Source: Salticus scenicus (taxonomy: Eukaryota > Arthropoda > Arachnida > Araneae > Salticidae). Taken from it: DNA of 64,000 nucleotides. The notes below the pieces were generated by a model that saw only the letters and a program-made list of their open reading frames with translations, did no database searches and was not told the origin of the DNA. A program made the position numbers and the translations under genes. The stretch covers positions 62,001 through 126,000 of the forward strand of contig CAWVNO010000537.1 of NCBI GenBank assembly GCA_963930645.1, given 5' to 3'. Shown in pieces: positions 1 to 11,634 of this stretch (the stretch's first letter is position 1; the number at the start of each line of letters is the position of its first letter).

Positions 1-14
1 CGGACTTCAAGAAA

Positions 15-45
<31 letters not shown>

Positions 46-350
46 CCCACATTTAAGGGACACCTTAATAGCTATTTTAAGCTTTAATGCGTGATACCTT
101 GTCAGTACTGTGATTTCTATAAACACTAAAATTGTTAGTACGAAAAAAAAATCTGAAAACTCTTCATTTTTCTTTTATATTTAGCAAATTTCCACAGCCT
201 TATAGAAATTCTTATATAAATAATAAAATTTATTTAAATAATCTCATGATCAAGAAAACTGAAAATGTAAATTACAGCAAAGGTATTTTTAATTCCTATC
301 GGTAGAACTTAATTATACTTATTTGCAATCGAATAATTAGTTTTCCAAAT
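1..350. other. AT-rich stretch without genes
   Basis: Apart from a poly-A tract at about 18-42 I see nothing coding here. It leads into the inverted repeat that begins near 351. Confidence 0.7.
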
Positions 351-841
351 TAAAATAAAATTTAAGTAAAAAATCATTTTTTAAAGTTAGAAGCTTTTTA
401 TTGTGAAGCCCTAAAAAGCATAAAATAAAATTTATTCTGGCAAAGACATGCTACAAAGAAATGAAAGTTTGAACACTAAGAAAATTTTAGAGAAATATAT
501 AGGTGCTTTCCTTTTGCAAGAGATGAAATTTTTAAATGTTCAAAATATTTTAAAAAGCTTTCGAGACCAATGTTCTTAGTTATTAGTTTTTCTATAATCA
601 TTCGTTAGGCCAGAAATTTCAAATGTCTCGAAAGCTTTTTATAATATTTTGAACATTAAAAAATTTTCATCTCTTGCAAAAGGAAAGTACCTATATATTT
701 ATCTAAAATTTTCTTAGTGTTCAAACTTTCATTTCTTTGTAGCATGTCTTTGCCAGAATAAATTTTATTTTGTGCTTTTTAGGGCTTCACAATAAAAAGC
801 TTCTAACTTTAAAAAATGATTTTTTACTTAAATTTTATTTT
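351..841. repeat. Large inverted repeat, two 216 bp arms
   Basis: The left arm (about 351-566) and right arm (about 626-841) are reverse complements with only a handful of mismatches over roughly 216 bp, separated by a 59 bp spacer. By eye I estimate about 96-97% identity. The arm ends (AAGCTTCTAA next to an AAATTTTATTTTG block) also occur in every unit of the tandem array that starts immediately to the right. The structure is therefore probably two array units joined head to head. No coding potential is seen. Confidence 0.9.
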
Positions 842-1020
842 GCGATTTTTAGTTACCAAAAAGAGAAAGCTTTAAAAAAAAAAAATAAAAAATAAAAAAT
901 AAAAAAATAAAAAACTAATAAAAAATTTCTTAGGATAATTTGTAGACAACGGAAGATTTTCTTTTATCAATTGACATTTTGTTTTTCGATTATTTATCTG
1001 CAAAAAAGTAATATATCGTC

Positions 1021-1085
1021 TTTCGAGGACCGAATCCGGGACCATCGCGTTATCAGCGTGACGCTCTAGCCAAAAGTCTAAGAAC
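1021..1085 (-). pseudogene. tRNA-Ile-like remnant, copy 1
   Basis: On the minus strand a box-A-like TTGGCTAGAGC is followed by the anticodon-loop-like CTGATAA (GAT centre) and a T-arm-like GGATTCGGTCCTCG. The 5' acceptor side is lost. The anticodon stem has a mismatch, so it is not a functional tRNA. Confidence 0.6.
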
Positions 1086-1547
1086 TGTCAAGAAAAATCA
1101 TAGAACATTCTAGAAAAATCTAAAAAATAGTCATACAAAAGGAATATTGTTATCGAATGCTTTTTAAAATATTTGGAATATTTAAAAACTTTCACGTTTT
1201 GCAAAAGTGAAATATCTATATTTTTCTTTAAAAATTTCTTGTAGTTGAAACGTTTATGATTTTATAGCATGTCTCTGCAATAATAAATTTTTATTTTAGG
1301 CTATTTAGGGCTCCACAATAATAAAAAACTTTCAGTGTTATCTTTATTTGTTTATTTATTTATTTTTATTTTTATTTTTACTGAAATTTTAATTTTGTGC
1401 GTTTAGTAACTCAAAAAAAAAAAAAAAAAAAAAAAAAAAGCTTCTTTAAAAAACTATCAAAATTCCCTAGACACTGTGTAGACAATGAAAGATTTTCTTT
1501 TATCAATTGGCATCGTTTCTATTAATTATCGGCAAAAAAGTAACACA

Positions 1548-1622
1548 TCGGTTTACGAGGATCGAACGCACGAGCATCGCGTCATCACCATAACGCTCTA
1601 ATCAAATGCGCTAACGAGCAAC
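1548..1622 (-). pseudogene. tRNA-Ile-like remnant, copy 2
   Basis: The minus strand has GATTAGAGCG (D arm), a loop centred on GAT, and the B-box GTTCGATCC. The D arm differs from the tRNA consensus and the acceptor stem does not pair well. Confidence 0.6.
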
Positions 1623-1727
1623 GAAAAAGGCTGTTTTAATTTACATTAAAGTGGTGGCACCTTCTTTTACAGAATGACACAAAGACCCGATGATAAAAAT
1701 CCAATTTCAAGAAAAAGCTTCTAAAAG

Positions 1728-1769
<42 letters not shown>

Positions 1770-1911
1770 CTTTTTATTTCGTGCCTTTTAGTATCTAAAA
1801 AAAGTTTCTTCAAAAAAACTCTTCAAAAATTCTTAGAATACTGTGTAGACAATGAAAAATTTCCTTTTATTAATTGACATATTTTCTATTAATTATCTGC
1901 AAAATTTAACG

Positions 1912-1988
1912 CATCGATCCTTCGGGAATGGAACTCAGCACCATCGCATTAGCTACTTGACGCTCTAGCCAACTGCGCCAACAAGCGA
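1912..1988 (-). pseudogene. tRNA-like remnant, copy 3
   Basis: The minus strand reads GCGCAGTTGGCTAGAGCG at the A box and GAGTTCCATTCCCG at the T arm. The anticodon position now reads GCT, so the Ile identity is lost. Confidence 0.6.
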
Positions 1989-2257
1989 CTATAAGGACCG
2001 CTAACATTTACTTTAAAGATGAGGTGCCTTATTTATTAGCGTGACATGAAGACGCGATAGCGAAATCCAACTTCAATAAAAAGCTTCTAAAAAAATTATT
2101 TATTTATTTATTTTTATTTAAATTTTTATTTTGTGCTTTTTAGTAACTAGAAAATATCCTATTTAAAAAAATCTTCAAAAATTATTAGGATATTGTGTAC
2201 ACAACGAAATCTTTCTTTTTATCAACTGACACCTTTTCTATTAATTATTTGAGAAAT

Positions 2258-2298
2258 TAACATGATGCTCTAACCAACTGAGCCATTAAGAGATAGAG
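2258..2298 (-). pseudogene. tRNA-like remnant, copy 4, truncated
   Basis: Only the D-arm half survives on the minus strand (GGCTCAGTTGGTTAGAGC). The T-arm half has been deleted. This copy has the best A box of the array. Confidence 0.6.
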
Positions 2299-2596
2299 AT
2301 ACAATGAATTGCTTATTTATTTATTTTTATTTTATTATTATTATTTTTTTTTTAAGTGGAAGTGTCTTACTTTTTAGCGTGACAGAAAACGCGATGACAA
2401 ATTCAACTTCTTATAATAAAAATCAGTTAAAATGGGTGAAAATATCTTATCCGAAAAATGGAGATTTAACACTTTCAGGTCTAAACTATTTCAACCGCAT
2501 ATATCCTACTGAACTATTTTTTTTAATACTTTCTTTTACTAATTAACACCTTTTCTAATAACACCTTTTCTAATAATCTCCAAAAATTATCATATC

Positions 2597-2668
2597 GGCC
2601 TTTCGAGGATCGAACTCATAACCGACCGTTATCAACATGATGCTCTAACCAACGGATTTAACGAGAAA
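2597..2668 (-). pseudogene. tRNA-Ile-like remnant, copy 5
   Basis: The minus strand keeps TTGGTTAGAGC, the anticodon loop TTGATAA (GAT) and the B box GAGTTCGATCCTCG. The 5' acceptor half has degenerated. Confidence 0.65.
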
Positions 2669-2943
2669 TGCAATGCGTTGCTTATATTTACTTTAAAGGG
2701 GAGTCACCTTGTTTTTTGGCGTGTCATGAAGACACGATGAGAAATTCCAATTTCAATAAAAAGCTTCTAAAAAAATCATTTATTTATTTATTTTTATCTA
2801 CATTTTTATTTTGTGCTTTTTGTAACTAGATAAAAAGCCGTTTAAAAAACTATTGACAAATTATTAGGATACTGTGTACACAGCGAAATATTTTCTTTTA
2901 TCAATTGACACTTTTTCTATTAATTATTTGCAAAAAATAACAC

Positions 2944-3016
2944 CTCGGCCCTGCGAGGATCGAACACATGACTCTCGCGTTATTAAGATGACACTGTAAC
3001 CAGCTGATCCATTAAC
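2944..3016 (-). pseudogene. tRNA-Ile-like remnant, copy 6
   Basis: The minus strand has GCTGGTTACAGTG, the loop TTAATAA (AAT) and the B box GTTCGATCCTCG. The D-arm substitution and weak acceptor pairing argue against function. Confidence 0.6.
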
Positions 3017-3394
3017 AAATACAATGAGTTGCTTACATTTTTTTTATATATATATATATAATATATAATTGAAGCGTCTTGATTTTTTAACGTGACAAAA
3101 AACCGATGACAAATCCAATTTCATATAATAGCAATTTTAATGTATATTTTACTTAAAATATTTTATATTGTGCTTTTTGAATATCTAAAATGTTTTTTGT
3201 TTTCCAATATCTAAATAAATAAATAAAAAATGCTTCTTAAAAAAAACTCCTCAAAATATTCTTAGTGTAAGCAACGAAAAATTTTCTTGTATCAATTGAC
3301 ACCTTTTCTACAAATTATATGGAAAAATTAACACGCTGGACTTTCTTGTATCAAATGACAACTTTTCTACTAATTATATGGAAAAATTAACACG

Positions 3395-3474
3395 CTGGAC
3401 CATCCTGGAATCGAACTCACAACCATTGCGCTACTAACGGGACGCTCTTATGAACTGAGCCACAGAGCGACAAA
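3395..3474 (-). pseudogene. tRNA-like remnant, copy 7
   Basis: The minus strand has TGGCTCAG, AAGAGCG, an anticodon position now reading AGT, and the T-arm B box GAGTTCGATTCC. It is the most tRNA-like in the B box but is diverged elsewhere. Confidence 0.6.
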
Positions 3475-3570
3475 TGAAATTGCTTATATTTACTGTAAAA
3501 TGTAGGCGCCTTGTTTACTAGCGTGACACGCAGACACGATGACCAAGTCAATTTCAATTAAAAACCTTCT

Positions 3571-3920
3571 AATAAATAAATAAAGTCGGTTATAACAAAT
3601 GTTCAAATTGTTATACATTCTAGTTATTGTAAAAAGCAATATTCATAAATTTAAGAATAAATATCATAAAATCTTATTGATGTTTAATGGGTTTTTTTTT
3701 AAATCTTATATATAATGAATAAGACATTTCCAAATTTTGTTTGTTTAGAAAATTTTAAATAATATATTTATTAATGCACAAAAATATCTTTACCATAATT
3801 CTTTGTTATGTAAGTCTGTCATTTTTTACTTCTTAGCGAAAATGCACATTTTGAATAACACGTTCCAGGAAAACTCTCGGTTATAACCCAATGCATAGAA
3901 GCAAGACAATATATACATAT

Positions 3921-3969
<49 letters not shown>

Positions 3970-5297
3970 ACAACGTAGAACAAATATATATTAAAACAGT
4001 CAAAAAGAAAAATGAAAACATTAACTTTGTCAACTTTTATGCATAAAATCTTGTCAGTAATGTCATGTCTTTAAACATTAAAACAAAGGGTCCACTAAAA
4101 CGAAGAATCTAAATTCTTCTTTTTTTTTTTTTTGTTTTTTTTCAATAGCTTGCAAATTTCTTGTGAATATAAAAGCTTTTATAAAAATAATGAAACTTTA
4201 AACAAATAATCACTATTTCTAGAATAGTTTATAAGTTACTTATAGGAAAGTTAGTTTTCTTACAACAATCGGAACAATTTTATTACATATAGTTGTTCTG
4301 ACTTATGTCACTCGGAAGATCAGTCCCGATAGTGAAACTACCCTGATTTAAATAGTTATGGGCGTGTCCTCTGTTATTAGAGGAGCTCAACAAGTGGTGG
4401 AATAACGACTCGAGAAACTGGAGAAAGATGGTAGCACCAGCAAACGATAAATGTTTGAACTTTGATTCAGATCAAAGACGTCTAATTCTCATGATCCAAT
4501 ACCCACGGACGTATACTTTTGATGGGGATTTTGCAACCACAACAGATTTAACGTGCACCAGTCTGCATTGACGTACGTTACGGTGTTCGGCCGGCTCGAG
4601 GATCAAACAGGAAAACTTTTAATTACGTGATCTTTGCTCGTACCGTCCAGATTAAAGTGACCTTTGTTAATTATATATTTGTCATTATGAACATAACTAA
4701 AGGTAATCGACAATACTTATATGAAGAATTTGAAGAACTATACACTAATATTAGACATACATTATAAAGTATTTCCATAATATATTTAAGTATAAACTTC
4801 CTATTTGTTTTGTAAATGTAAATAAATATGGCAAGAATTTTTTTTCTGCTTTTTAGATAAATCGTTAATCTCTGTATGGAACTCTATTTCTCTGAAAATC
4901 TTTCAAAGTGGCTCTACTGCGTGAAATTTTATTTTACGTTTTATTTTTAGTTTTATCGAATCTACATATTTTCAATTAGCTATTTCAACTGAACTCGGTC
5001 TTAAAACCTAAGGCACAGAAGGGGACGTTATACCGAAGAAAGGAGAAAAATGCCCTTTTGAAAAAACAGTTTTTGCTGACAGTAAATCCAAATATACATG
5101 TAAACTTTTATGCGTGATATTTTCTTAATAATATCCTTCCCTTAAACACTGAAACAAACCGACTGAAAAGAAAACATTTAAATTTCGTTATTTATTTGTT
5201 TATTCGCTTGCAAAATCTTTGAGATTATAAAACCTTTTATTAGAAGAAAGAAACACTTCGTAAAAAATTATTTGAACAAAAAATATTTAGAATTACA

Positions 5298-5340
<43 letters not shown>

Positions 5341-5580
5341 TACTCCAATCTAAACCGTTAATTTTGTATAATGGAAGTGATGCATTTTTTTTTTGCCTTA
5401 TTAACGTACATAAACACAAACGAACATACTTATATAAAAATTTTAAATTATTATATATTATGTGAGTAATTATGAAAAAACAAATACATTATATATTTTA
5501 TTATAAATATCATATTTAATTTACTAAGAATTTTTGTATGTTATAATTTATAATTAATAAGGAATAAGAATTTTGGTCGT
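3571..5580. other. AT-rich region with microsatellites and one GC-richer block
   Basis: No open frame of interest. (CA)/(TA) tracts lie at about 3918-3965 and (TA)n at about 5303-5336. A distinctly GC-richer block at about 4305-4640 contains no recognisable gene and is treated as a finding. Confidence 0.7.
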
Positions 5581-5627
5581 TTATTTAGAGAAATCTTCAT
5601 ATATATATACACATATATATGTATGTA

Positions 5628-5656
5628 TGTATATTACACACACACACACACACGCG

Positions 5657-5708
<52 letters not shown>
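5628..5708. repeat. (CA)n / (TA)n compound microsatellite
   Basis: Runs of CA followed by TA sit directly against the left end of the MITE that follows. Translations of this tract give only IYIYIY or THTHTH low-complexity peptide. Confidence 0.95.
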
Positions 5709-5709
<1 letters not shown>

Positions 5710-6269
5710 TCTATAACAAAAAAAGTCACGCACCAAAAAGGATGTAAACTGGACACAAATTGGCATACATGGTTTTGGTGGAATCAAGCACCAATTCATC
5801 ATTATCGTCGATCCTACGTGCAAATGATACTTCAGTGACTTCAAATACCCTTAATAGGCGGCTCAGTGGGGTTGAGCTCAGTCCCCGGATCTCTCTTCCA
5901 CTGCGGACGCTTGGAGCATCATAAAAAGAGTCCTACAACCAGCTCGGGATTTTACCAATCTAACGCAACAATTGGACAGAATTTGCACGATACTTGACAG
6001 AAGCACATCTGCCAACTCTATCATTTAGTACCAAGCCAAATAACTGCGTATATATTGGCCAGAAGTGGAACAACGCGTTACTGACTTGTTTACTTGTGAG
6101 GCCCTTTCTCTTGATCAAATCATTAAAATTTTCTGAAACTGCAATCAATTGTTTTTCTACACATGTACATCACATCTACGAATTTTTGTCCCATTCGGAC
6201 CACCCATTCCACCACATCTACTAATTTTTGTCCCACTCCTTATTGGTGCGTTGTTTTTTTGTTATAGAG
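5709..6269. mobile_element. Mariner/Tc1-like MITE with terminal inverted repeats
   Basis: Both ends begin CTCTATAACAAAAAAA (read inward) and continue with a near-matching CGCACCAA(A/T)AAGG. The 561 bp element is flanked by TA on both sides (5707-5708 and 6270-6271), but the target is a TA microsatellite, so the exact duplication is ambiguous. The inside is less AT-rich than its surroundings and includes a near-duplicated TTTTTGTCCCA segment close to the right end. No transposase domain was recognised; it is probably a deletion derivative. Confidence 0.8.
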
Positions 6270-6301
<32 letters not shown>

Positions 6302-7856
6302 ATCGTATGTATATATGATGTTTGAAAATGACTTTACTACGTAACTTTATTATGCAAAACCGTTGTTTTCGGCATTCTGTGATGAATATGTTCAAAAGAA
6401 CATTTCACTGCAATTTCGTCTTACAAGCCGATGCACGAAAATAATAATAATAATAATAATAAACAGAGCAAAAGAGAAATATAGCATTCAGAAGAAGTTT
6501 TTATTCACAGTGATTTCAAATACAAACCTTATCAATGCGTAATATATATTGTCAGTAATGACATATATAAACAAAGGAAATGCTAAATCGTAACATGAAA
6601 GTTTCATTCATTTTTCTGCAAATTCCATGCTTAAATAAATAACAAATAATGAAAAGCATTTTCTCTCTATATTTTTATTTTAAATTTCACGTGAACAAAA
6701 ATACTGTATAGGTTATTTATAGTAAAGAATATCTTTATACTAATCAATATATATAAAGAGAGCAAACAATGTGTAGCAATCAATAAACATATTTTTAGAA
6801 TATAACTGTCTTCAGAATAAAACAAACGAATTGGTTTTTTTCTTTGTATAAGATGTAAAAAATTGTATAAGGGAAAACTCTTTTTCTTTCCCTAAGTGAA
6901 ATGTATTCTTGAAAAAGTTAAATGTAACTGCGAATCATAATTATTTACTTATTTATTTCTCATACTGAAAAAAATATGTAATAAAAATTATCGATACTTT
7001 AAAAATATTATATATTAATACATTTTCGCTTGGTTTTAATGTAGGCGTTTAATAAGTACTTCCTTTCCTTTTAAATTTGTATAATTATAAAGCAATTATT
7101 ACTTATAAACCGTATTTCCGAAATTTAGTTTTTTGTTATATTTACTCGCTTTGAGATCTCCGAAATCCGAAAACCAGGTTTCACTTATTTTTTGTGTGTG
7201 AGAGAGAAAGATTCTGTTAAAAGCACAATTAATGAAAAAAATATTAACAGAATTTCTAAATTCCTTATTAAAAATCTGCCTCATAATGCAACTTGAAACT
7301 TTTTTGTCAAAATCGGATAAATGCTTCTTTAACAGGGAATCCAAGAAAATGCAAATATATTATGCTAATGAGCCAAATATATATCCTGTAGTGTTAACAC
7401 TTTTATATTGCTCAATAAAAAATGAAATTAAAATGATTTTTTTATACAAAATAGCATGTCTGCATAGGTTTCAGAATGAAAATCATTCTTCATTCGTTAA
7501 TAGGGACACTCAGAAGTATTCAAACGTCTATGATTATCCATTCATTCTCGGATATTGCTGGATATTCATTTTAAAATGTGGATTTTTATTATTATTATTA
7601 TTATTGTGCTAATTTTAAGTATGCATGTGATGCTTATATAATTCATAGACAACGTACAGGGCAAAAAAAATATTGAATATCCGTACCCCGGAGGTAAAGG
7701 ACACCACGTTACAAAAATGCAATTTTTTAGGAATTATGTTACTGATGTTATAATGGTATATATTTGTCATAAATAAAGAAGATGAACTTGGGTATTTTCT
7801 TCCTCTTTTATAATAACTCGATATAGTGCTTAACACCTTTATATATAAAATACAAA
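6270..7856. other. AT-rich region, no supported gene
   Basis: Contains (AAT)n near 6441-6462. Small open frames at 7099-7612 overlap on opposite strands, have no recognisable domain, and end in (TTA)n. I do not support them as genes. Confidence 0.6.
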
Positions 7857-8052
7857 CAGTCATTTGCAAAAGATTAAGACCAGTAGCCGATTTTCAGTAC
7901 TTAAACACATTGCATCATTTGCGCAGATTTTTGCGTCATGTCATGTGCTCATTGCATCAGACACATTCTACTACTATAAATAAAGGTGCCCGGCACTTTT
8001 ATCGCCAGATGTTTATTGGATTTTATCGAAGACAGTGCTGTTGTGTAATTAT

Positions 8053-8225
8053 TGCAATAAGTAAAGTACCTTCACTCACTGTTACAAAAAGGACAGAAAT
8101 ATGGATCCTGCATAAAACTGGATTTTCTGAACGCTAAGTAAGTTCGAGGGTAAATGTGAGTAAGACATCTGTGCATCAATCTATTAGTAAATTTAATATT
8201 TCGGGAAAATTTGAGGACCCTAAGA
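8053..8225 (+). pseudogene. Tc1-like transposase N-terminus, left arm (broken)
   Basis: The plus-strand frame contains SLTVTKRTEIWILHKTGFSE, which aligns with the right-arm copy. A stop codon follows at about 8135. After it the frame resumes with RVNVSKTSVHQSISKFNISG, the helix-turn-helix region. By analogy with Tc1 this part binds the terminal repeats. The catalytic DDE half is absent. This arm is more damaged than the right one. Confidence 0.75.
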
Positions 8226-8273
8226 GTCGAGGTTGCCTTGCAGGTTTATGGGATGATAAACCAAAATCTTTGG

Positions 8274-8615
8274 CTAAACTCTTGATATAGTACTTAAACT
8301 GACGTTGGTACATTTTGCAGCCAGAGAATGTCTAATCGTATTGCAGGAGGTTCTTGGATCTTGTACGATCATCCTTCTTATCACATGATCATCAAGTGTA
8401 CTCGTTTTTCTAGGGTGACCGCTTCTCTTAAGGTTCACAAATTTTCCCGAAATGTTAAATTTACTAATAGCTTGATGCACGGCTATCTTGCTCACATTTA
8501 CCATCGAATTTGTTTGACGTTCAGAAAATCCAATTTCATACAGGGTCAATATTTCTGACCTTTTTGTAACAGAAAGTGAAGGTTTATACCTATTACAATA
8601 TTTACACAATAGCAC
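8274..8615 (-). pseudogene. Tc1-like transposase N-terminal DNA-binding half, right arm
   Basis: A 113-residue open frame has the two helix-turn-helix modules of Tc1-family transposases. Residues about 13-55 (SLSVTKRSEILTLYEIG and KIAVHQAISKFNISG) form the first. Residues about 63-113 (a GHPRKTS linker, then DDHVIRRMI and NVSLSTISRV) resemble the second. In a full Tc1 protein of about 340 residues this would be followed by the catalytic DDE domain; here a stop follows directly at the centre of the palindrome. It may bind its own termini if expressed, but it cannot catalyse transposition. Confidence 0.8.
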
Positions 8616-8793
8616 TGTATACGATAAAATACAATATACAACTGGCGATAAACGTGCCGGGCACCTTCATTTATAGCAGCAGGATGCGTCTGATGCAATC
8701 AGAACAAGAGATGATGCAATAATCTGCGCAAATAATGCAATGTATTAAAATGCTGAAAACCGGCTACTGGTCTTAAACTTTTGCAAATGATTG

Positions 8794-10521
8794 TATATAT
8801 ATATATATATATATATATGCACATTAGAAACAAGGAACTGACTCTTTTCACTAAATGGAAATGGCGTCCTTTACGACCGGAGATACATTAAATGGACACA
8901 TTCTATTCACTGAATTTATATGATGGAAATGCTTTATTAAATTTTACCAAGCTATTAAAACTGTTTAAGAATATTACTTACTTTCTCATAGATATACAGG
9001 GAGAAAAGTTTCGTTTTCAAATTTTATTTTAAATAATTACACATTTTTAGGTTCCTTAAATATGAAAACCAGATTTTTGGCTTTCAATATGCAGGAAATC
9101 TAAATGCTACTAATTGCTCGAAATTGTACACCCAACCAGAAGGTATTGGAAAATTTTAATCATTATTAAGAAATATCCGTGATACTTACGAATTATATAA
9201 ATATAAATTAAATAATATAATAAATTAAATATATAAATGTAATTATGTAAATTACAACTATAAATCTTTATTTTTTTGGTTTCAGTATAAATGTTTGAAG
9301 TAGCTCTTATTTAATTAATTTTACAAAGATGGTGTTCGCAACGACAAGAAACGCATGACAAATTGCATAAATCTGGGTGATGATTACATATGGATAAATC
9401 TTAAGAAAAACTGATAAAAATTAAATTTCAATCCTATTTATTTTTAATAGTAATTAAAACTTTAGAATATCTCCAGTTGTCGTAAAAGTAAACCGAGAAA
9501 ATAAAGATAACGAAATGTTAATTTTCAGATTTCGAAGAAACGGATATTTGACATTTATATGTATTCGTATCCAAGACAAATATCAATAATTTTGTCCTTA
9601 AAGTATAACATGTTCTGAAAAAAAAAAAAAAAAAAAAAAAGTTTTGATACCTATAGAAAAGCGTTTACGCCTTCGAATTGTTTACCCGCTAAGCTATGCT
9701 GTAGAAGCATCTCTACTGATAGATAATTTATAAATATTATTGATATTGTCTGTAAAACGTTCGATAATAAAAATAGTAATTGCATTATTTGCCATTTTGC
9801 ATATAAAGTGAATTAAAGAGATCAGGCATACTGTATGTCTATTGTGATATGTTTATATATGTTTTAAAAACCACTTAATCCCTTATACCCTATGTAAAAT
9901 GGGGCAAGTAATATTATATCACTTTTAATACGACGAAACAAATGCTTTTTATATAATAATAGCTCTAAAAGATAAAACAGATTACAATAGCTTTCTTTCT
10001 TTTATTTCCTTTTTTTTTTTTTTTTTTTCAACTAATTTTCTTTTCTATTTTATTACCGACGTTTATACTTTCACGTTCCTATTGCACAGGCATTTTGAAA
10101 TGCTAATGAATCTATAAAATTATTAAAAAAAAGAAAAAAAAAAAACCTTATTATAATGTAATATATAAACTGAAGATGTAAAAATTTCAATTTTGAAGCT
10201 ATATCTTTTCTCTGACAATACTTGATAATTATGGTTTAGCTCCAAAATACAAGTAATACAAATATGATAATAACTGGTAAAGAAAAAGTAGAAATAGAAT
10301 GAATAAAATTGTTAAATCAAATTAATTTCTGCAACACACTTCCTTAAATTGCATTTTCGGAAAAACAAAATAAAATATTTAGTTTCAAAACAAACGAAAC
10401 TAATACTAAAAGCTTTTATTTTTTTTCCCAAATTTTCCCAAATTTATTTTCTCCTTTGAACAAGAATAGAATTGTGTTGTTGCACAAGCGGTTTTGAGTG
10501 TGTTCTAGCTGTTCCATATTC

Positions 10522-10565
<44 letters not shown>

Positions 10566-11180
10566 TATATTTATCTTTGAAAAATATTGATATTTTTATC
10601 CTCACAAAATCGAATTTAAAATAAAAACATATAGACATGCTTTACAAAGAAAACAACTTCTTGGGGAATCCGATTTCGCAGGATTATTGTTGAACGCCTT
10701 AAAAACTTTGTCATAAAATTATTTCACTGAGTTGAGTTTATAATTCATTAACAAGAAAAAATCATTTTCTTTCCATTTACTTAAACTGTTTTTTTTTATA
10801 AAAATATTGGTTGACAAAAATTTAGATGTGAAATCGAAGTGAAATATTACAAAATAATCAGGGAATGAATGAGTTTTCACAGGGTAAATTTTCTGTTATC
10901 ATAAACATGGAAAAATGAAACTTAAAGCTATTGAAAAAAGAGCATATTCTATTTATAAATCAATTTGAGAACATATACATTATTATGAATTTTTGCTTTA
11001 AAAAAAAATAAAATGTAAATATTCATTTATCTTTAAACAAGTCTTAAATTTGAAAAGTTTCCTATGATGCGATTTACATTTCTGACTCATTTCGGTATAA
11101 AATAAACACAAAATGCATTTATATATATATATATTTACTTACTTATTTTATTTTTATATTTATTATTAGCAGCCCCTACT

Positions 11181-11216
<36 letters not shown>

Positions 11217-11596
11217 AAGAAATAAAAAGAAATAAAGAAAAAAGAAAAAAGAAAAAAAAAATCAAACTATTTTAGTATTGACACTTCTTTTATATTATTC
11301 TTTCATATTATGATAATAATTTAAATTCAGCTAATATACGCGCAAGATATTTCATTTCGAATATTGCATAAAGCTATCTTCATTCTTACTTGTTTCGTTA
11401 CGAATCCATTTAAATAAATTGATATGGAAAATTGTCTTTAAAGTCGGTTCAATTATTTTAGTTTTAAAAGTGCATATAAGTTTTCCTTCAGGCTCTTCAA
11501 TTCTAAATAACTGATTATTATTCTTAGTAGTATTAGTATTAGTATTAAGTTTGCTCTACAATTTTTCTCAAAATATATTTTCAATCAGAAAGGAAA

Positions 11597-11634
<38 letters not shown>

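Larger units (their letters stand above)
850..3570. repeat. Tandem array with a tRNA-Ile-like box per unit
   Basis: Units of mostly 335-520 bp repeat about seven times. The conserved order is an AAAAAGCTTCTAA block, a TTATTTTGTGCTTTTTAGTA block, TAGACAACGAAAGATTTTC, TATCAATTGACACCTTTTCT, an antisense tRNA-like segment of about 70 bp, then GTGACATGAAGACGCGATGA. The tRNA-like segments lie near 1030, 1555, 1920, 2270, 2600, 2945 and 3400. The units are clearly diverged and interrupted by microsatellites such as (TA)n at about 1729-1767. It could be a satellite derived from tRNA-gene repeats or a tandemised tRNA-derived SINE. Confidence 0.85.
7857..8793. mobile_element. Head-to-head Tc1-type element (both arms are 5' halves)
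   Basis: The left end (CAGTCATTTGCAAAAG...) and the right end read inward (CAATCATTTGCAAAAG...) match for hundreds of bases, through TAAGACCAGTAGCCG, the GGTGCCCGGCAC leader and the start of a transposase frame in each arm. The right end is followed by TA; the left flank is not a clean TA. The arms meet at roughly 8245-8290. Instead of one complete transposase, the element has two N-terminal halves pointing inward, so it cannot encode a full enzyme. Divergence between the arms is obvious by eye. Confidence 0.85.

Noticed and set aside
850..3570. Functional tRNA genes or a CRISPR-like array
   Set aside because: The tRNA-like segments have broken stems and drifting anticodons; unit length and diverged repeats do not fit CRISPR.
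5581..5844. Open frames with IYIYIY / CVCVCV or THTHTH peptides
   Set aside because: They are translations of (TA)n and (CA)n microsatellites, with no independent coding evidence.
7099..7612. Overlapping frames on both strands (126 and 81 residues)
   Set aside because: No domain, low-complexity leucine run from (TTA)n at the end, and opposite-strand overlap; chance ORFs in AT-rich DNA.
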